From Ailurus styani (Eukaryota > Chordata > Mammalia > Carnivora > Ailuridae), in assembly GCA_002007465.1 (NCBI GenBank), contig LNAC01000001.1, positions 9,393,529 to 9,457,528 of the forward strand: a DNA stretch of 64,000 nucleotides, read 5' to 3'. Under the pieces are notes generated by a model. It was not told the origin of the DNA. It saw only the letters and a list, made by a program, of their open reading frames with translations, and made no database searches. A program made the translations under genes and the position numbers. How positions within the stretch are numbered: position 1 is the stretch's first letter; each line of letters starts with the position of its first letter. Below, piece by piece: positions 44,630-55,245 of the stretch.

Positions 44630-44790
44630 TGAAGGGCTGATTACAACTGCAGCTTCCCAGCCCCACTCCACAGCTCCACAGCTCCTAAGCTGCTCTCTCT
44701 GGGGATGGAGCCGGAAAAATCTGCATTTCTTACCAGCTCCCTGGTCCGTGATGTGCACACGTGTGCACCACCAGGGCTGTGCCATAGGGC
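44630..44790 (-). mobile_element. MER20-like hAT MITE (diverged)
   Basis: GCAGCTTCCCAGCCCCACTC, GAAAAATCTGCATTTCTTAC and CAGCTCCCTGGTCCGTGATG, then CACCAGGGCTGTGCC, resemble MER20. Weak. Confidence 0.4.
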
Positions 44791-44824
44791 TAGTGTATTC
44801 CTCTCAAACACTGTGGTCAAATCC

Positions 44825-45000
44825 CAACACTGGGCTTCATCCCCATCCATGTCCACCAGAAGCCCAGCTCAAATGCCACATCGCCTCTGATCTGTAAGAC
44901 TTTCCTCAACTCTGGGCTAGAAATCAACTGTCCTCGACTATGAGCAACCTGGAAGCAGGGTCCAGGCTTCTCTTAGTAGCCTTTGAATAAATTTCATTCC
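44825..45000 (+). mobile_element. L2 3' end
   Basis: CCCAGCTCAAATGCCACATC, TAAGACTTTCCTCAACTCTG and GAGCAACCTGGAAGCAGGGT, then TTTGAATAAATTTC, follow the sense L2 3' end. Confidence 0.6.
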
Positions 45001-45684
45001 CAGAACTCACTTACATGCAGGTGTTATCCTATATGCTTCTTATCAATTGCCACATTTAATCCTCACAGGACACATGAACACAATGTCACATCCCCAAACA
45101 CCTGCAACAGCTACCTTTCCAGGAAGCGCCAGGGTGTTTCTGCTTATGACAGATGGAAATTGAGCCCTCAGCCTGTCATGAAGCCATGCAAGAATAAGTG
45201 GGGGAGGGGGGGAGGCTCTCCTAAACCCACTGCTTAAAAAAAAAAAAAAGGCTATCCTAAACTCACTGGTAATGAAAAAGTCTCATGGTGCTGGTAGGAT
45301 AATACTCATTTTAAAACAAATACTAGTGACTTCTAAGGAAGAGATGTGTCATGCTGAGCTGGGCATTCAATCCCACAGAGGGCTTCCTTCTCTCCCCCAG
45401 CTTTGTGCTTCTTCCTGGGTACCTGACGAGCTCTTCTGCACCTGGGGCTTCCTATGTGGAAGGTGATCATTTTCCTTCACCTTCGCTTTTGGTCTCACTT
45501 GGTTCACTTTTCTCAATCATCCTGCAGCCAAAGCATCAGGTATGAGCCATTTACTGTAAGAAAGGCACATGTTAATTCATGACTGGGCTCCAGCAGCGTG
45601 GTCTGTGGGACATGTGGCCCCTGTGGCTCCTGTCTGGTAGTCTCGAGTAACCCTTAGCCAGAGCAATTTTGCTCTGAAGCAAAA
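45001..45684. other. Non-genic stretch
   Basis: Weak MIR-like text at 45020-45070 (CACATTTAATCCTCACAGG). A purine run near 45196-45220 and an A run at 45235-45249. No gene. Confidence 0.35.
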
Positions 45685-46276
45685 CTGAAACTTTCCTTAC
45701 CACATAACCTAGCAATTCCACTCCTAGGTATACATTCAAAATACTTGAAAACAGGGACTTCAGATACTTACATATCTGTGTTCCTAGCAGCGCCATTATT
45801 CACAGTCACCAAAAGGTGGAAACAACTCAATGTCCATTGACAGGTGAATGGATAAGCAGAATGTGGTACACACATACCGTGGGATATTCTTCAGCCTTAT
45901 GAAGAAGTATTGACGCATGCTATAACATGGATTAATCTTGGAAACATTATGCTAGGTGAAATAAGCCAGACACAAAAGGACAAATCATTATATGATCTCA
46001 CTTATGTGAAATATCTAGAGAAGGCCGATTCAGAGACAGAGAGTGGACTGGAGTTTACCAGAGGTCATGGGAGGGAGGAATGGAGAGTTATTGCTTAATG
46101 GGGACAGAGTTTCTGTTTAAGGTGTTGAAAAAAATTTGGAAAATAAACAGTGGGGATATTTGCACAACACTGTGAATGTAATTAATGCCACTGAATAGTA
46201 CATTTAAAAAATGGTTAAAATGGTAAACTCGATGTTACTTATATTTTACCACAGTAAAAAAAGAAAAAAAAAATCA
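45685..46276 (+). mobile_element. L1M 3' end (sense)
   Basis: CAATTCCACTCCTAGGTATA, CAATGTCCATTGACAGGTGA, GGATATTCTTCAGCCTTATG, AAATAAGCCAGACACAAAAG and TTACTTATATTTTACCACAG, then an A-tail, give a fairly complete distal L1MA/L1MB end with the natural 3' terminus. A 62-codon ORF2-like remnant remains at 45910-46098. Confidence 0.88.
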
Positions 46277-47109
46277 CAGCTTTCCTTTTCAACCACTATA
46301 ATGAAATAAAGAACTGGGGGTTTGCCAGATTCTGTTGCAGAATCCTTGTGTCTAACCCTTTGAATAGGGTCTATTAGGAGCTCCCTGCTGTTGAGCTCAT
46401 AATCTGTTTAACCTCCTACTTCCCAGTCCCAGCTGCTGCGGTCTGGGCTGAAAAGGATTTCTGGCTTTCTCTGAACAGCCCCAGGGAGAGTGTGTCCCAG
46501 CTGAGAGTCAACCCCTGGCCAGCAGGGCTTCCCAGCAAGTCTCAACCAGCAGATGTGCCTGGGGGCACGTCCCGTTCTGGAATCAGAGTCCCGGCTGGTT
46601 ATCCTGCAGTGGCCACTAACTGAAACCTTCTTTCATTGTTAGGAATTCCTGTAACATTCTGTGTCCTTTCGGGGCTGACAGACTTTCCAACAATGAACCA
46701 AGCATTGAATTTATGTCCAGATTCACCCCAGCCTTGTGGATATACCTACAGAGACTCTAGACCTGGTATAGGTAGGTCTTGCTAATCCCCCAAGAGAGGA
46801 AGGCAGCGATCAGAACTAGGGACAAAACCATTACTGGCGACAAGGCCCACGGTGGGGTCGATCTTTGTTGTCAAATACCACCATATTCAGAGCATATGGT
46901 TAATAATCATCTCCAGTTTATGTGCAGGTCATATTGACTCTATAAGCAAAAAAGTCTCTATGTCAATTAAATGCTCCATCAAAGACCCCCATACCTCCCC
47001 AAAGCCTCATGTGCTCCAGGCTATTTGGAAAAACACTGGCTTAGCTCTTCTGAGAAGTCACGGATATTTTATTTTAATTTTTATTATTAGTTTATCAAGG
47101 CCATATGTA
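46277..47109. other. Non-genic stretch
   Basis: No repeat or gene recognised. The 110-codon frame at 46852-47184 ends in MIR sequence. Confidence 0.35.
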
Positions 47110-47290
47110 GATTTATTATATGCCAAACATATTCCGAGCTCTCTACAAATATCACCTCATCAAATCCTCCTAGTGGTCCTATGAGGTAGTTCTTATACTT
47201 TATTACGTTCATTTTACAGACAAGAAGACTGAGGCTCAGACCGCTAGGACATTTCGTAAGGGGGGCATCCAAGAGACTAAACAACCCACC
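47110..47290 (-). mobile_element. MIR (antisense)
   Basis: TATGCCAAACATATTCCGAG, CACCTCATCAAATCCTCCTA, CTATGAGGTAGTTCTTATAC and TTTTACAGACAAGAAGACTG, then GAGGCTCAGA, follow the full antisense MIR order. Confidence 0.8.
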
Positions 47291-47699
47291 ACCCATATGC
47301 AGGGTCAGCACCCATGCCCACCTGTCTGCGATGCTTCTAGAAGGCCCGGCACAGTCTGCTAAAGGGCAGAGCAAGAACAGGAAGCCTGGCTGCCACCTCT
47401 ATTTTTCCTCCTGTCCCTTGTCAACCTGCTCTCCTTGGCTGCTGGTGAAACTGAGGGATCAAGGGAGGGGCCGGTGTCTTTTCCACTTGCCTTGGAGGCG
47501 CTTGTCAGGAATCAATGGTGGAGGGGAGGCCAGAGTTTCCGGAACATCCCGGGCAGGGGCACACCTTAAACATGTGAGCCCTTTCAGAGTAGGGCTGAAG
47601 TTCCTGGCCATTCAGCCATTGTTGAAAGCCCTTGCAAGAGGGGACTAAAATCCCATTGTTTAAATCAGAATGAGAGCCGTGAATTGTCCCAAAGGCGGC

Positions 47700-47843
47700 T
47701 TCCTGGTTTTGATGGTGCGCTTTAGTGATGCGAGATGTTATCATGGGGGAAACTGGGTGAAGGGTGCACAGGCCCCTATGCGCTATTTTTGCAACTTCCT
47801 ATGTATCTATAATTATTTCAAAATAGAAGAGAGTTTTTAAAAA
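47700..47843 (+). mobile_element. L1M/L1ME 3' terminus
   Basis: AAACTGGGTGAAGGGTGCAC, CTATTTTTGCAACTTCCTAT and ATAATTATTTCAAAATAGAA, then GAGAGTTTTTAAAAAT, match the 3' end of old L1ME-type elements. Confidence 0.65.
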
Positions 47844-49400
47844 TGCCATTGTTGGCGACGCCGGGGAGCTGTAGCCCCTTCTTCAGCCGTGCTGTGTTTC
47901 TCTGTGTTTCTCTGTGCCTCGGAGCTCCCTGCCGGCTGACTTCTGCGATGCAGCAATTGTCTGCCTGAGGCTGTGGTGCCCTTGTCAGGCGCCGGCCCCT
48001 CTCTTGGCGCCCGTCCCCCTCTCCCCTGCACTGGGGCTTCTCTTCTCCTCTCCGGACCTGGGACATTTTAAGCTGCTCCCTTGGGTGGCACCAGGGGCCT
48101 GCGCTACTTGCCCATAAATCTCGGGCACCTTCGGCCCCGAGACGCCCAGCCTCCCGCCCCAGCTTCTTGGGGTCCACCCCTCTGGTCCCCTGTTGGGCGC
48201 TTCATGGGGTTCTCGCAACGGCAAGGAAGGATTTTTGACCCGGGAAGTGCAGGTGTCTGTGGGGGAGGGGCAGGGACACCCCCGGGGGGGAGGGAACCCC
48301 AGAACCCAAGGCGTGGTGGCAAGACCTCGTGGGCCACTGGGAACAGCAGAGGTGTCGGGGGTCGCACCATCGCGTGGGAGCCTGGGCGTCCTGGGGACAT
48401 TCTGAGGCCCGGGGTTAACGAGGCTCCTGGCAATTATGGAAATGACATTCTCGGCCTCAGTGAAACTGTCTCGGTTTTCTCGGGGCTCCAGACACAGGGG
48501 CTGTCATCTTGAGCAGGTTCTGAGAAGCGGGCGAAGTCTTCTCCTACCTCTGCGGGGCCTACCCTTGCAGCCCCGACTGCCCCAGACTCCGATCCCCCCG
48601 AATCCTGGCATCTGGGGCTGGGGCCTCTTCAGGGGGAGGCAAACCGCGATGGGACATTGCGGCCGCAACGGTGAAGTCCCGGAGCCCGCAGGACCGGGAA
48701 TCCCTGTGCCTTAGATTAGGCCCGAACGCCTCGGGGGGTGAGGGGTGCTTTAGGGAATCAGAAGCCCGAGACCCAGGATTAGGGGGTACAGGGGCCATCT
48801 TCTCTCTCTCCCCCTCACTCAGCTTCCCTTCGGAGTCCAGAAAACAAGTCTCCCATCCCAGGATCTGGGGCTGCACCCCTTCCTCACCCCACCCCACCCC
48901 CGCCGTCCCCTTGTCCTGAGGAGCCAAGACAACTGTCTCCCCGAAGGTCCAGGCATCAGGTCAAGAGGACGATACTCCCTTCACCCCCATCTCCAGCCTC
49001 GCCTGTGTTTTTGTGATTCCTTCCCCCCAAGACAGCCAGGCAGCTTTTCACAGGCTGTGTCTGAATTTTGGCCTCTAATCTGACCCAGCTGATTCTCCCG
49101 CGGCTGGCCGCATTGGTTCATTGAGGTTGGCACCTCAACTTTCTTGCTAAGAGGCTCCTGTCCTGGCCATCAGACCCCCGACCGGGACGGCAGGGTCCCC
49201 AGTAGGAGGACACCCATCCTGCATCCCGGCTTCCCACACCAGGCACACGGGCCTTGCTCTCACTAACGGGCCCCCTGAAGCCTGGCAGACAGAGGCTGCG
49301 GGGGGCCAGCCAGGTCCCCTCTGGGACAGCAGCCTCCAGCTCCAGGGAGCTGAGCAGGAGGCAAAGCAGGGTCACAATCTAACCTCACTTAAGAAGCAGT
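47844..49400. promoter_or_regulatory. GC-rich stretch with moderate CpG enrichment
   Basis: By hand count about 38 CpG lie in 48121-48760, observed/expected near 0.6, a borderline CpG island. No TATA box or clear exon structure is visible. Frames of 100-140 codons occur on both strands at once (48081-48512 plus, 48104-48433 minus), as expected in stop-poor GC-rich DNA. A weak or tissue-specific promoter or enhancer is possible. Confidence 0.35.
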
Positions 49401-49408
49401 GAAAGAAG

Positions 49409-49593
49409 CGGCGCCCAGTGCCTCAGTCGGTTGAGCGTCCAACTCTTGGTTTTGGCTCAGGTCATGATCTCAGGGTCCCGGGATGGAGCCCCGCATTGGC
49501 CTCCTCACTCAGCTGGGAGTCTGCCTTGTCTCCTCCCTCTGCTTCTCCTCCTGCTCCCTCACGCTCTCTCTAAAATAATGAATCTTAAAAAAA
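49409..49593 (+). mobile_element. Can-SINE, older subtype
   Basis: Sense SINEC with a damaged head (GGCGCCCAGTGCCTCAGTCG). The flanking AGCAGTGAAAGAA (left) and AGTGGTGAAAGAA (right) are a diverged duplication. Confidence 0.93.
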
Positions 49594-49724
49594 AAAAGTG
49601 GTGAAAGAAAAGGAAGGTGCCATACCGTATTTTATGTTATGATGGTAAAGGTGACATCACAGATGGGCAGGGGTCTGCGTGCTGAGACCCTGGCCTGACT
49701 TCACGTCCAGTGGTATCTGCACCA

Positions 49725-50135
49725 GGCTTAGCAACACTAGCTAACACTTCTGTACCACCACTGTCTTTTTTTTTCTTTTTTCTTTTTTTAAAGATTTTAT
49801 TTATTTATTTGACAGAGAGAGAGATCATAAGCAGGCGGAGAGGCAGGGAGAGAGAGAGAAGGAAGCAGACTCCCCGCTGAGCAGGCAGCCTGATTCGGGG
49901 CTTGATCCCAGGACCCTGAGATCATGACCTGAGCCGAAGGCAGAGGCTTTAACCCACTGAGCCACCCAGGCGCCCCACTTCTGTACCACCACTGTCTTGA
50001 GCACGCGTCACCTAATAGCTCAGCCAATCCTCCTAACAGCCCCATTTTATGGATGGAAACTGAGATTTAACCACCAGGGGACTTGAACCTATATGGTCTG
50101 GCTCCAGGGTCCTTGCTATTAACCACTAAGCAGCA
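49725..50135 (-). mobile_element. MIR (antisense) split by a SINE
   Basis: CAGGCTTAGCAACACTAGCT lies left of the SINE. To its right, CAGCCAATCCTCCTAACAGC, CCCATTTTATGGATGGAAAC, GGGGACTTGAACCTATATGG and TAACCACTAAGCAG complete the antisense MIR. Confidence 0.7.
49768..49975 (-). mobile_element. Can-SINE, mustelid subtype, with a long target duplication
   Basis: Antisense SINEC inserted in a MIR. The duplication is 23 bp and perfect, at 49745-49767 and 49976-49998 (starts CACTTCTGTACC, ends CACTGTCTT), longer than the 12-17 bp of its neighbours. Confidence 0.97.
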
Positions 50136-50400
50136 GTTAATAATTACAATAATATATTAGATTATAAATAATAAATATTAAAATCAAATATTTAATGTAG
50201 AAATACAGATTTATAGAATATTAATTTAATAATTGTTATAATATATTATACTAGTGTATATAATTATATACATTAAATATGTAATTTTATATAATACAGT
50301 ATATTTAATTTTATACTAAGTAATACTAATTTTGATACATAAATAATTTAGTATTATTAACATGACAGTCTAATACTAATAAAATATTTGCTAAGTTCGT
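50136..50400. repeat. AT-rich low-complexity tract
   Basis: About 260 bp of almost pure A/T (ATATATTAGATTATAAATAA and similar). DNA-unwinding or matrix-attachment behaviour is possible, as for any such tract. Confidence 0.85.
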
Positions 50401-50535
50401 ATTAAATGTCAGGCACCATGCTTTGAATTGCCATCACCCCTCACTCTTCTGGGGAAGGTGTTTTATGCCCATTTTATGGGCGCAGAAACTGAGGCTCAGT
50501 TCAGCACAGGATTCAGGCTCAGGCTTCTCGGCTCC
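50401..50535 (-). mobile_element. MIR (antisense)
   Basis: AAATGTCAGGCACCATGCTT, GCCCATTTTATGGGCGCAGA and AACTGAGGCTCAGTTCAGCA, then AGGATTCAGGCTCAGGC, follow the antisense MIR. Confidence 0.7.
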
Positions 50536-50819
50536 CATCTCCTGTTCCTTATTTGGGGTTATCCGGGTGGAAGGGAGGCTGTCAAATGCCGCCTGGGGGG
50601 AGCCCCTGCGCATGTACTTCCTAGGGGCTCAGTCTCGCCTGTCAGGTGGCCTCCAGGCAGCTACCTTCCACTTTTCTGAGTCTTGCTGATTACCTTCCCT
50701 TATGTCCTGACTCACCCAGTACCTGAACCCAACGCGGCCGGACTTGAATGCCACCCCCATGTCCCACGTCCCACCCAGGCTGAATCTCCAGGAAACGAGC
50801 GCCTTCTTCAGCTGCCTTT

Positions 50820-50925
50820 TCTGTCACCCACCCCCCTTCTCTTGAAACCTTGGGCTCATCTTCGACTCCTTCTTTCCCCACTTGCCCCTCCACCACTAGT
50901 CACCAAGTCAGAAAAAAGTGATGAC
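50820..50925 (+). mobile_element. L2 fragment
   Basis: AAACCTTGGGCTCATCTTCG, ACTCCTTCTTTCCCCACTTG and AGTCACCAAGTCAGAAAA match an internal L2 phrase (cctgggcatcatccttgactcc...agtcaccaagtcc). Confidence 0.5.
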
Positions 50926-51118
50926 CCCTGGGACACACACGTGACTGTCTAGTGGGGAAAAACCTGGAGCGGCCAGACGAGATCCTGGATCCCTGGTTCC
51001 TTCTTGGTGGGTCTGCGCTATCATCTGATAGACATTAATCCCCATACACTGAAGCCACAGCGCTCTACGCCAGACCCGAGGCTCCCTCTCCAGTCTCGTG
51101 GGCTTCAGGGGTTCTGCC

Positions 51119-51245
51119 ACTATGACTCGATGTCTGTGGCCCTCTCAGAACCCTCTGCTGAAGCCCTAACCCCCCTTGTGATGGCGCTGGGAGATGGGGC
51201 CTTCGGGAGGGGATTAGGTTTAGATGAGGTCATGAGGGGATGACC
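51119..51245 (+). mobile_element. MLT1-type LTR, 5' fragment
   Basis: CTGAAGCCCTAACCCCCCTT, GTGATGGCGCTGGGAGATGG, GGCCTTCGGGAGGGGATTAG and GTTTAGATGAGGTCATGAGG are the start of a MaLR LTR. The rest of the LTR is missing. Confidence 0.75.
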
Positions 51246-51365
51246 AGCCACCCAGAACAATAGGATAAAAGTTTTCAAAGCAGAAAGTCAGGAGGTACCA
51301 AAGGGAAGCAGACCCACTTGGACCTAGTTCCCTTCCCCAGAGGCAAGCACTGCTGCCCTTGATTT

Positions 51366-51568
51366 TTTTTTTTTTAAGATTTTATTTATTTATTTGACAG
51401 GGAGAGAGAGATCAGATCACAAGTAGGCAGAGAGGCAGGCAGAGAGAGAGGAGGAAGCAGGCTCCCCGCTGAGCAGGGAGCCCGATGCGGGGCTCGATCC
51501 CAGGACCCCGAGATCATGACCTGAGCCGAAGGCAGAGGCTTTAACCCACTGAGCCACCCAGGCGCCCT
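51366..51568 (-). mobile_element. Can-SINE, mustelid subtype
   Basis: Antisense SINEC. The flanks CTGCCCTTGATTT (51353-51365) and CTGCCCCTTGATTT (51569-51582) are the duplication with one added C. Confidence 0.97.
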
Positions 51569-51582
51569 CTGCCCCTTGATTT

Positions 51583-52254
51583 GATGGGAATATCCCAGAG
51601 ATGGTCTGTGCATACTCCATCACACAGGCAACATGCTCTGGCTTCTTTTTCCCTGCATGGTAGCACGTTATACTCACTGTCTGGTGCTCGATTTAAGCAA
51701 ATACCGCAGATACTGTTTCTCTCATTCTGCTTCATGGTCTGCGTGACCCGTAACGGACAGAACCAGCCTCCGAATAATGGGCATGTAGGCTGTTTGCAGT
51801 GTTTTTGAGTCTTATGAATCTGGAAGGTGAAATATGGTGTGGAACAGGATTTAAATGGTGCCGTATTTTTTTCACGATGAAGGTTGAGAATCTCCTTTTA
51901 TTTAAGTACAGTCATTTGGATGTGGCTTTCTGTGCATTTACTGGGTAAGGCTTTGCTCTCAGCAATTCCGTTCTCCATGGGAAGGAAACACCCTTAAGAC
52001 CATTTCCATTCCTTAACACCAAAAACCGGCTGCTCAAGGCATGTAGGAGTGACAGCCTGCAGGAGGGTTGGCAGAGTGCCCGCTGAGTGGAAAGATGGCA
52101 CGCAGAGGGGCAAGGAGGGATGACCTGGCAGGACCGTCAAACTGGCAGCCTGTGTCCCAAGGAAGAAAATTATGTCCGTTAGCCCGGGCATTTCTCATGC
52201 ACCCGAACATTCCATTAACAGGAGTAGCAGCCAATTTTCTCTCTCGCGGCTCTG
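51583..52254. other. Non-genic stretch
   Basis: Nothing recognised. It may include old retroelement text near 51690-51800, but I could not place a family. Confidence 0.35.
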
Positions 52255-52432
52255 CCGTGTGCTGGGCGGTACAGGGCTCAGCACATCGAATGCATTATTT
52301 CTGTTGATTCCCACTGTCCGGTCAGTACCGTTGCACCTGTTTTACAGATGAGACGCCCAGGGCACAGAGGGGTCAAGCAAGTCTTCTGGGGTCACACAAC
52401 CACGGGCAGGATTTGAACCCAGGCTGTACCTT
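52255..52432 (-). mobile_element. MIR (antisense)
   Basis: TACAGGGCTCAGCACATCGA, CCTGTTTTACAGATGAGACG, CACAGAGGGGTCAAGCAAGT and GGGTCACACAACCACGGGCA, then GGATTTGAACCCAGGCTG, make this one of the clearest MIR copies in the window. Confidence 0.88.
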
Positions 52433-53869
52433 TCATGCCGGACATGCTCTCGCATGGGTGGGAAGCGCGTCTCAGGCTGGTGGGCGTAAGGGTAGCCCAG
52501 GGACATGGGCATGGTGAGGCGCTCCACCAAGAACTTCCTGCCTTCTCCAGGGTCATGGTCACCCTTGCCAGTGATGTGCATCGGAGGGGCAGTTGTAACC
52601 TCCCTCGGCGACAGAAAAACTGTCCCATTAAGGATGGGGAGAAGCCCCTTTGCTCGGGGCTCAACTTTGCCTTCCTTTGCTTAGACTTGTTTTGGGAGGA
52701 GCAGCCCAGGAGCTTGGCTGTCCTGTAAAAGTCAGAGAAACACCTACAAAGGGGGGGGGTGTTTCCCCCTTCAGCCCCTCCGGCGCCCTGGTGTCCTTCC
52801 AAAGCTGCACACGAATCCCTAGCTTCTGGAGGGGAAGCACCCCGGCCCCTCCTGGGAGGAGCCAACCACAGTAGCGCTCAGGGAGGAGGGAGAGAACCTT
52901 CTGCACCTGCTCTGCCTTTGGCTGAGGCCTGAAGACTTGCCAGCCGCACCCAAGCTACATGATGAGTCAAGGCTGCACCCGGCTTAGGGCACGTCCCGGG
53001 ACCGAGGGGCTGTTTCCACCGGGAGCTCCTGGCGTGCCGGGACAACCTAGGAGCCTGAAGACAGGTGACCTCAGATCTGTCAGTTTCTGGTGCCACATCT
53101 CTCCCTTTCACGGGGAAGGTGTGTCTTACCTCACCCGCTCCCCCCACCCCCGGCGGGTATGAGTTTCGGGGAGATTGCCAGGAGCTTTCCTCTTGCTCTG
53201 TCCTGATGCTGCCCGACTGAGCGCCCACCTTGCTTGGCCCAGTCCTGATGGCAATCAGTAGGCCGGCTGTCACATCCAGGCCGGTAAAGGCACCCTTGCC
53301 CTCCGAGTTGTCAAAAGTGTGTGAGTGGAGAGAGAGGGAAGGGTGAAGGGTAGTAAACGCAATAGAGAGATTACTTGCGTTGCAATTTTCCTCTTTCCCA
53401 AATATGCACCTTCACAAGGAATTTTCTAGAAAACGAGGCCAGGGTTGTTTTCCACCCAGGATATACAGTGAAGAGCTAAGAGAGTGAACAAGTTGTCCAA
53501 GGCCTTCCTGCCTGGTCCCCGCCTTCTCTTTGGCTACCCCGTGTGGGAACCATGCCGAACCCCTTACCAAGTACCCCCAGACCCGTTCTTTCCCACTTCC
53601 ATGCTTTGTTCATGCTGTCCGCTCCCCCTCGGTAGCCTTCCTCTGGCCCCGATGCTCCCACAGTATCTGTGCCTCGGGTCCCCGCCACAGGCCACCCCCA
53701 TCCCAGGCCACCTCCCACCCCAGGCCAGCCCCCACACTGCTCAGGGAATGAGCGGATCTCAATGGGAACTGGACCGGGGACCAATCAGACAGGACAGATG
53801 TTCAGAGCCATGGTGCACGGTGCTAAGTGCCTCTCGTTTTGTTCCGGGAGCCAGGAGCCCAGCTACAAA
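52433..53869. other. GC-rich non-genic stretch
   Basis: No supported gene; frames overlap on both strands throughout. A G9 run lies at 52752-52760. The part from 53590 to 53650 faintly resembles L2. Confidence 0.35.
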
Positions 53870-53970
53870 GACTACCATCCCAGCTCCCTTGCAGCCAGGG
53901 GACCACGGGTCCCAGTTCTGACCAGGAAGATGTAAAGAGACGCTTGACGAGGCCCTCTGGGGACACTGCT
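53870..53970 (+). mobile_element. Mammal-wide interspersed repeat, family uncertain (fragment)
   Basis: AAAGACTACCATCCCAGCTC and CCTTGCAGCCAGGGGACCAC, then CAGTTCTGACCAGGAAGATG, are the reverse-complement orientation of the repeat at 20225-20450. Confidence 0.45.
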
Positions 53971-54287
53971 TACATGGGAACGGGGTCACAATGTGGCAAC
54001 CCCAGGGATCCGAGTCCCATAGGAAGGTTGGCCAAGATAAGCTGGACAGCCTGGGTCCCAGCGGGCTCTGAGGAAGCCCTCCCTGCCCTGGGGAAGTTCT
54101 GCCGGACAGATCCGGTTTTGTGAGGCCTGAGGCTTTCCCAGTGTTGGGTGAGGAGGGCCTTCTTTGCGCAAAAGAATATAAAATATAAAATAAAACAGCT
54201 AAAATGTGGGAGGGGTCGGAAAGTTTCACAGGACCTCTGTCAGGACTCCTATTTTCTGTGCTTCTTTAACACAGAAGAAAGGAATTC

Positions 54288-54474
54288 CTTTTTTTTTATT
54301 TTTTATTTTTTTATTATTTGCCCCAGGGGTACAGGTCTGTGAATCATCAGGCTTACACCTTTCACAGCACTCACCATAGCACAAACCCTCCCCAATGTCC
54401 ATAACCCAGCCACCCTATCCCTACCCTCCCACCCCCCAGTAACCCTCAGTTTGTTCTGTGAGATTAAGAGTCTC
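54288..54474 (-). mobile_element. 5'-truncated carnivore L1, 3' UTR only
   Basis: An antisense insertion of 187 bp. It starts with a T-rich tail, has the same CAGGGGTACAGGTCTGTGAA landmark as the L1 at 154-587, and ends by truncation at AAGAGTCTC. Its 14-bp duplication, GAAGAAAGGAATTC at 54274-54287 and GAAGAAAGGAACTC at 54475-54488, has one change. Confidence 0.96.
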
Positions 54475-54651
54475 GAAGAAAGGAACTCTTAATCTGTGTC
54501 GGCCACAGTGCTCAGAATGCTGTTACTCGGAGCAGAACCGCCCTTCTGACACCCCCGCGGTCTTGGGAGCATTAGCAAGTGCAGGCCACCCCGTCGGCTC
54601 AGAGCAAGGTCATGAGCCCGGCTGCAGGCTGGCTGCGCCTGAGACCCTTGC

Positions 54652-55245
54652 TGGGGGTTGAGCTGTGCTCCAGAATTCCGTGCTCCAGAATTCAATCCCT
54701 AGAATTCATGAGTCCCAGGAGCGCAGAATGGGACCTTGTTTGGAGAGAGGGTTTTTAGAAAGGTAATGGAGTTAAGATGAGGTCCTTAGGGTGGGTCGTG
54801 AGCCCCTGTGGCTGGTGTCCTCATAAAGGGGCGAGTTGGACCAGGAGCTGGGCACAGGGGAAGACAACGTGAAGGCGCGGGGAGAAGATGCTGTCTACAC
54901 GCCAAGGGGAGAAGATGTTGTCTACACGCCAAGGGGAGAAGATGCTGTCTACACACCAAGGGGAGAAGATGCTGTCTACACACCAAGGGGAGAAGATGCT
55001 GTCTACACACCAAGGGGAGAAGATGCTGTCTATACGCCAAGAGGAGAAGATGCTGTCTACACACCAAGGGGAGAAGATGGTGTCTACATGCCAAGCAGCG
55101 AGGCTTCAGCAGGAACCATCCCAGTTGGCACCTGGGTCTGGGACTTCCGGCCTCCAGAAATGTGGGACAGTCCATTTTGGTTGTTCAAGCCCCGGCCCCC
55201 GCCTGGCTTGTGGGACTTTGTTGGGGCAGGGTGGACACCCAGGCG
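54652..55245 (+). mobile_element. MLT1-type LTR carrying a minisatellite
   Basis: Left part: CTAGAATTCATGAGTCCCAG, GGACCTTGTTTGGAGAGAGG, AGTTAAGATGAGGTCCTTAG, GTGGCTGGTGTCCTCATAAA. Right part: GGACTTCCGGCCTCCAGAAA, TTTTGGTTGTTCAAGCC, TTGTGGGACTTTGTTGGGGC. The array at 54879-55094 replaces a single copy of the LTR phrase GGGAGAAGACGGCCATCTAC. Removing seven of eight units leaves about 405 bp, a normal LTR length. No internal viral genes adjoin it. Confidence 0.85.
54879..55094 (+). repeat. 27-bp minisatellite, 8 units, inside an LTR
   Basis: Eight head-to-tail 27-bp units, GGGGAGAAGATGCTGTCTAC followed by ACACCAA or ACGCCAA. Units 3-5 are identical; units 1, 2, 6, 7 and 8 differ by one to three bases. 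As 27 is divisible by three, all plus-strand frames without a stop stay open, giving artefactual repeat peptides such as GEDAVYTPR. The last unit passes into ordinary LTR sequence. Confidence 0.97.

Noticed and set aside
48081..48512. A 143-codon frame in the GC-rich block, considered as an exon
   Set aside because: Frames of similar length are open on both strands at the same place, codon content is Gly/Pro/Arg-rich as expected from composition, and no splice-consistent borders or domain were found.
54879..55094. Regular 27-bp repeats considered as a CRISPR-like array
   Set aside because: The units are directly adjacent with no unique spacers, and the genome is mammalian.
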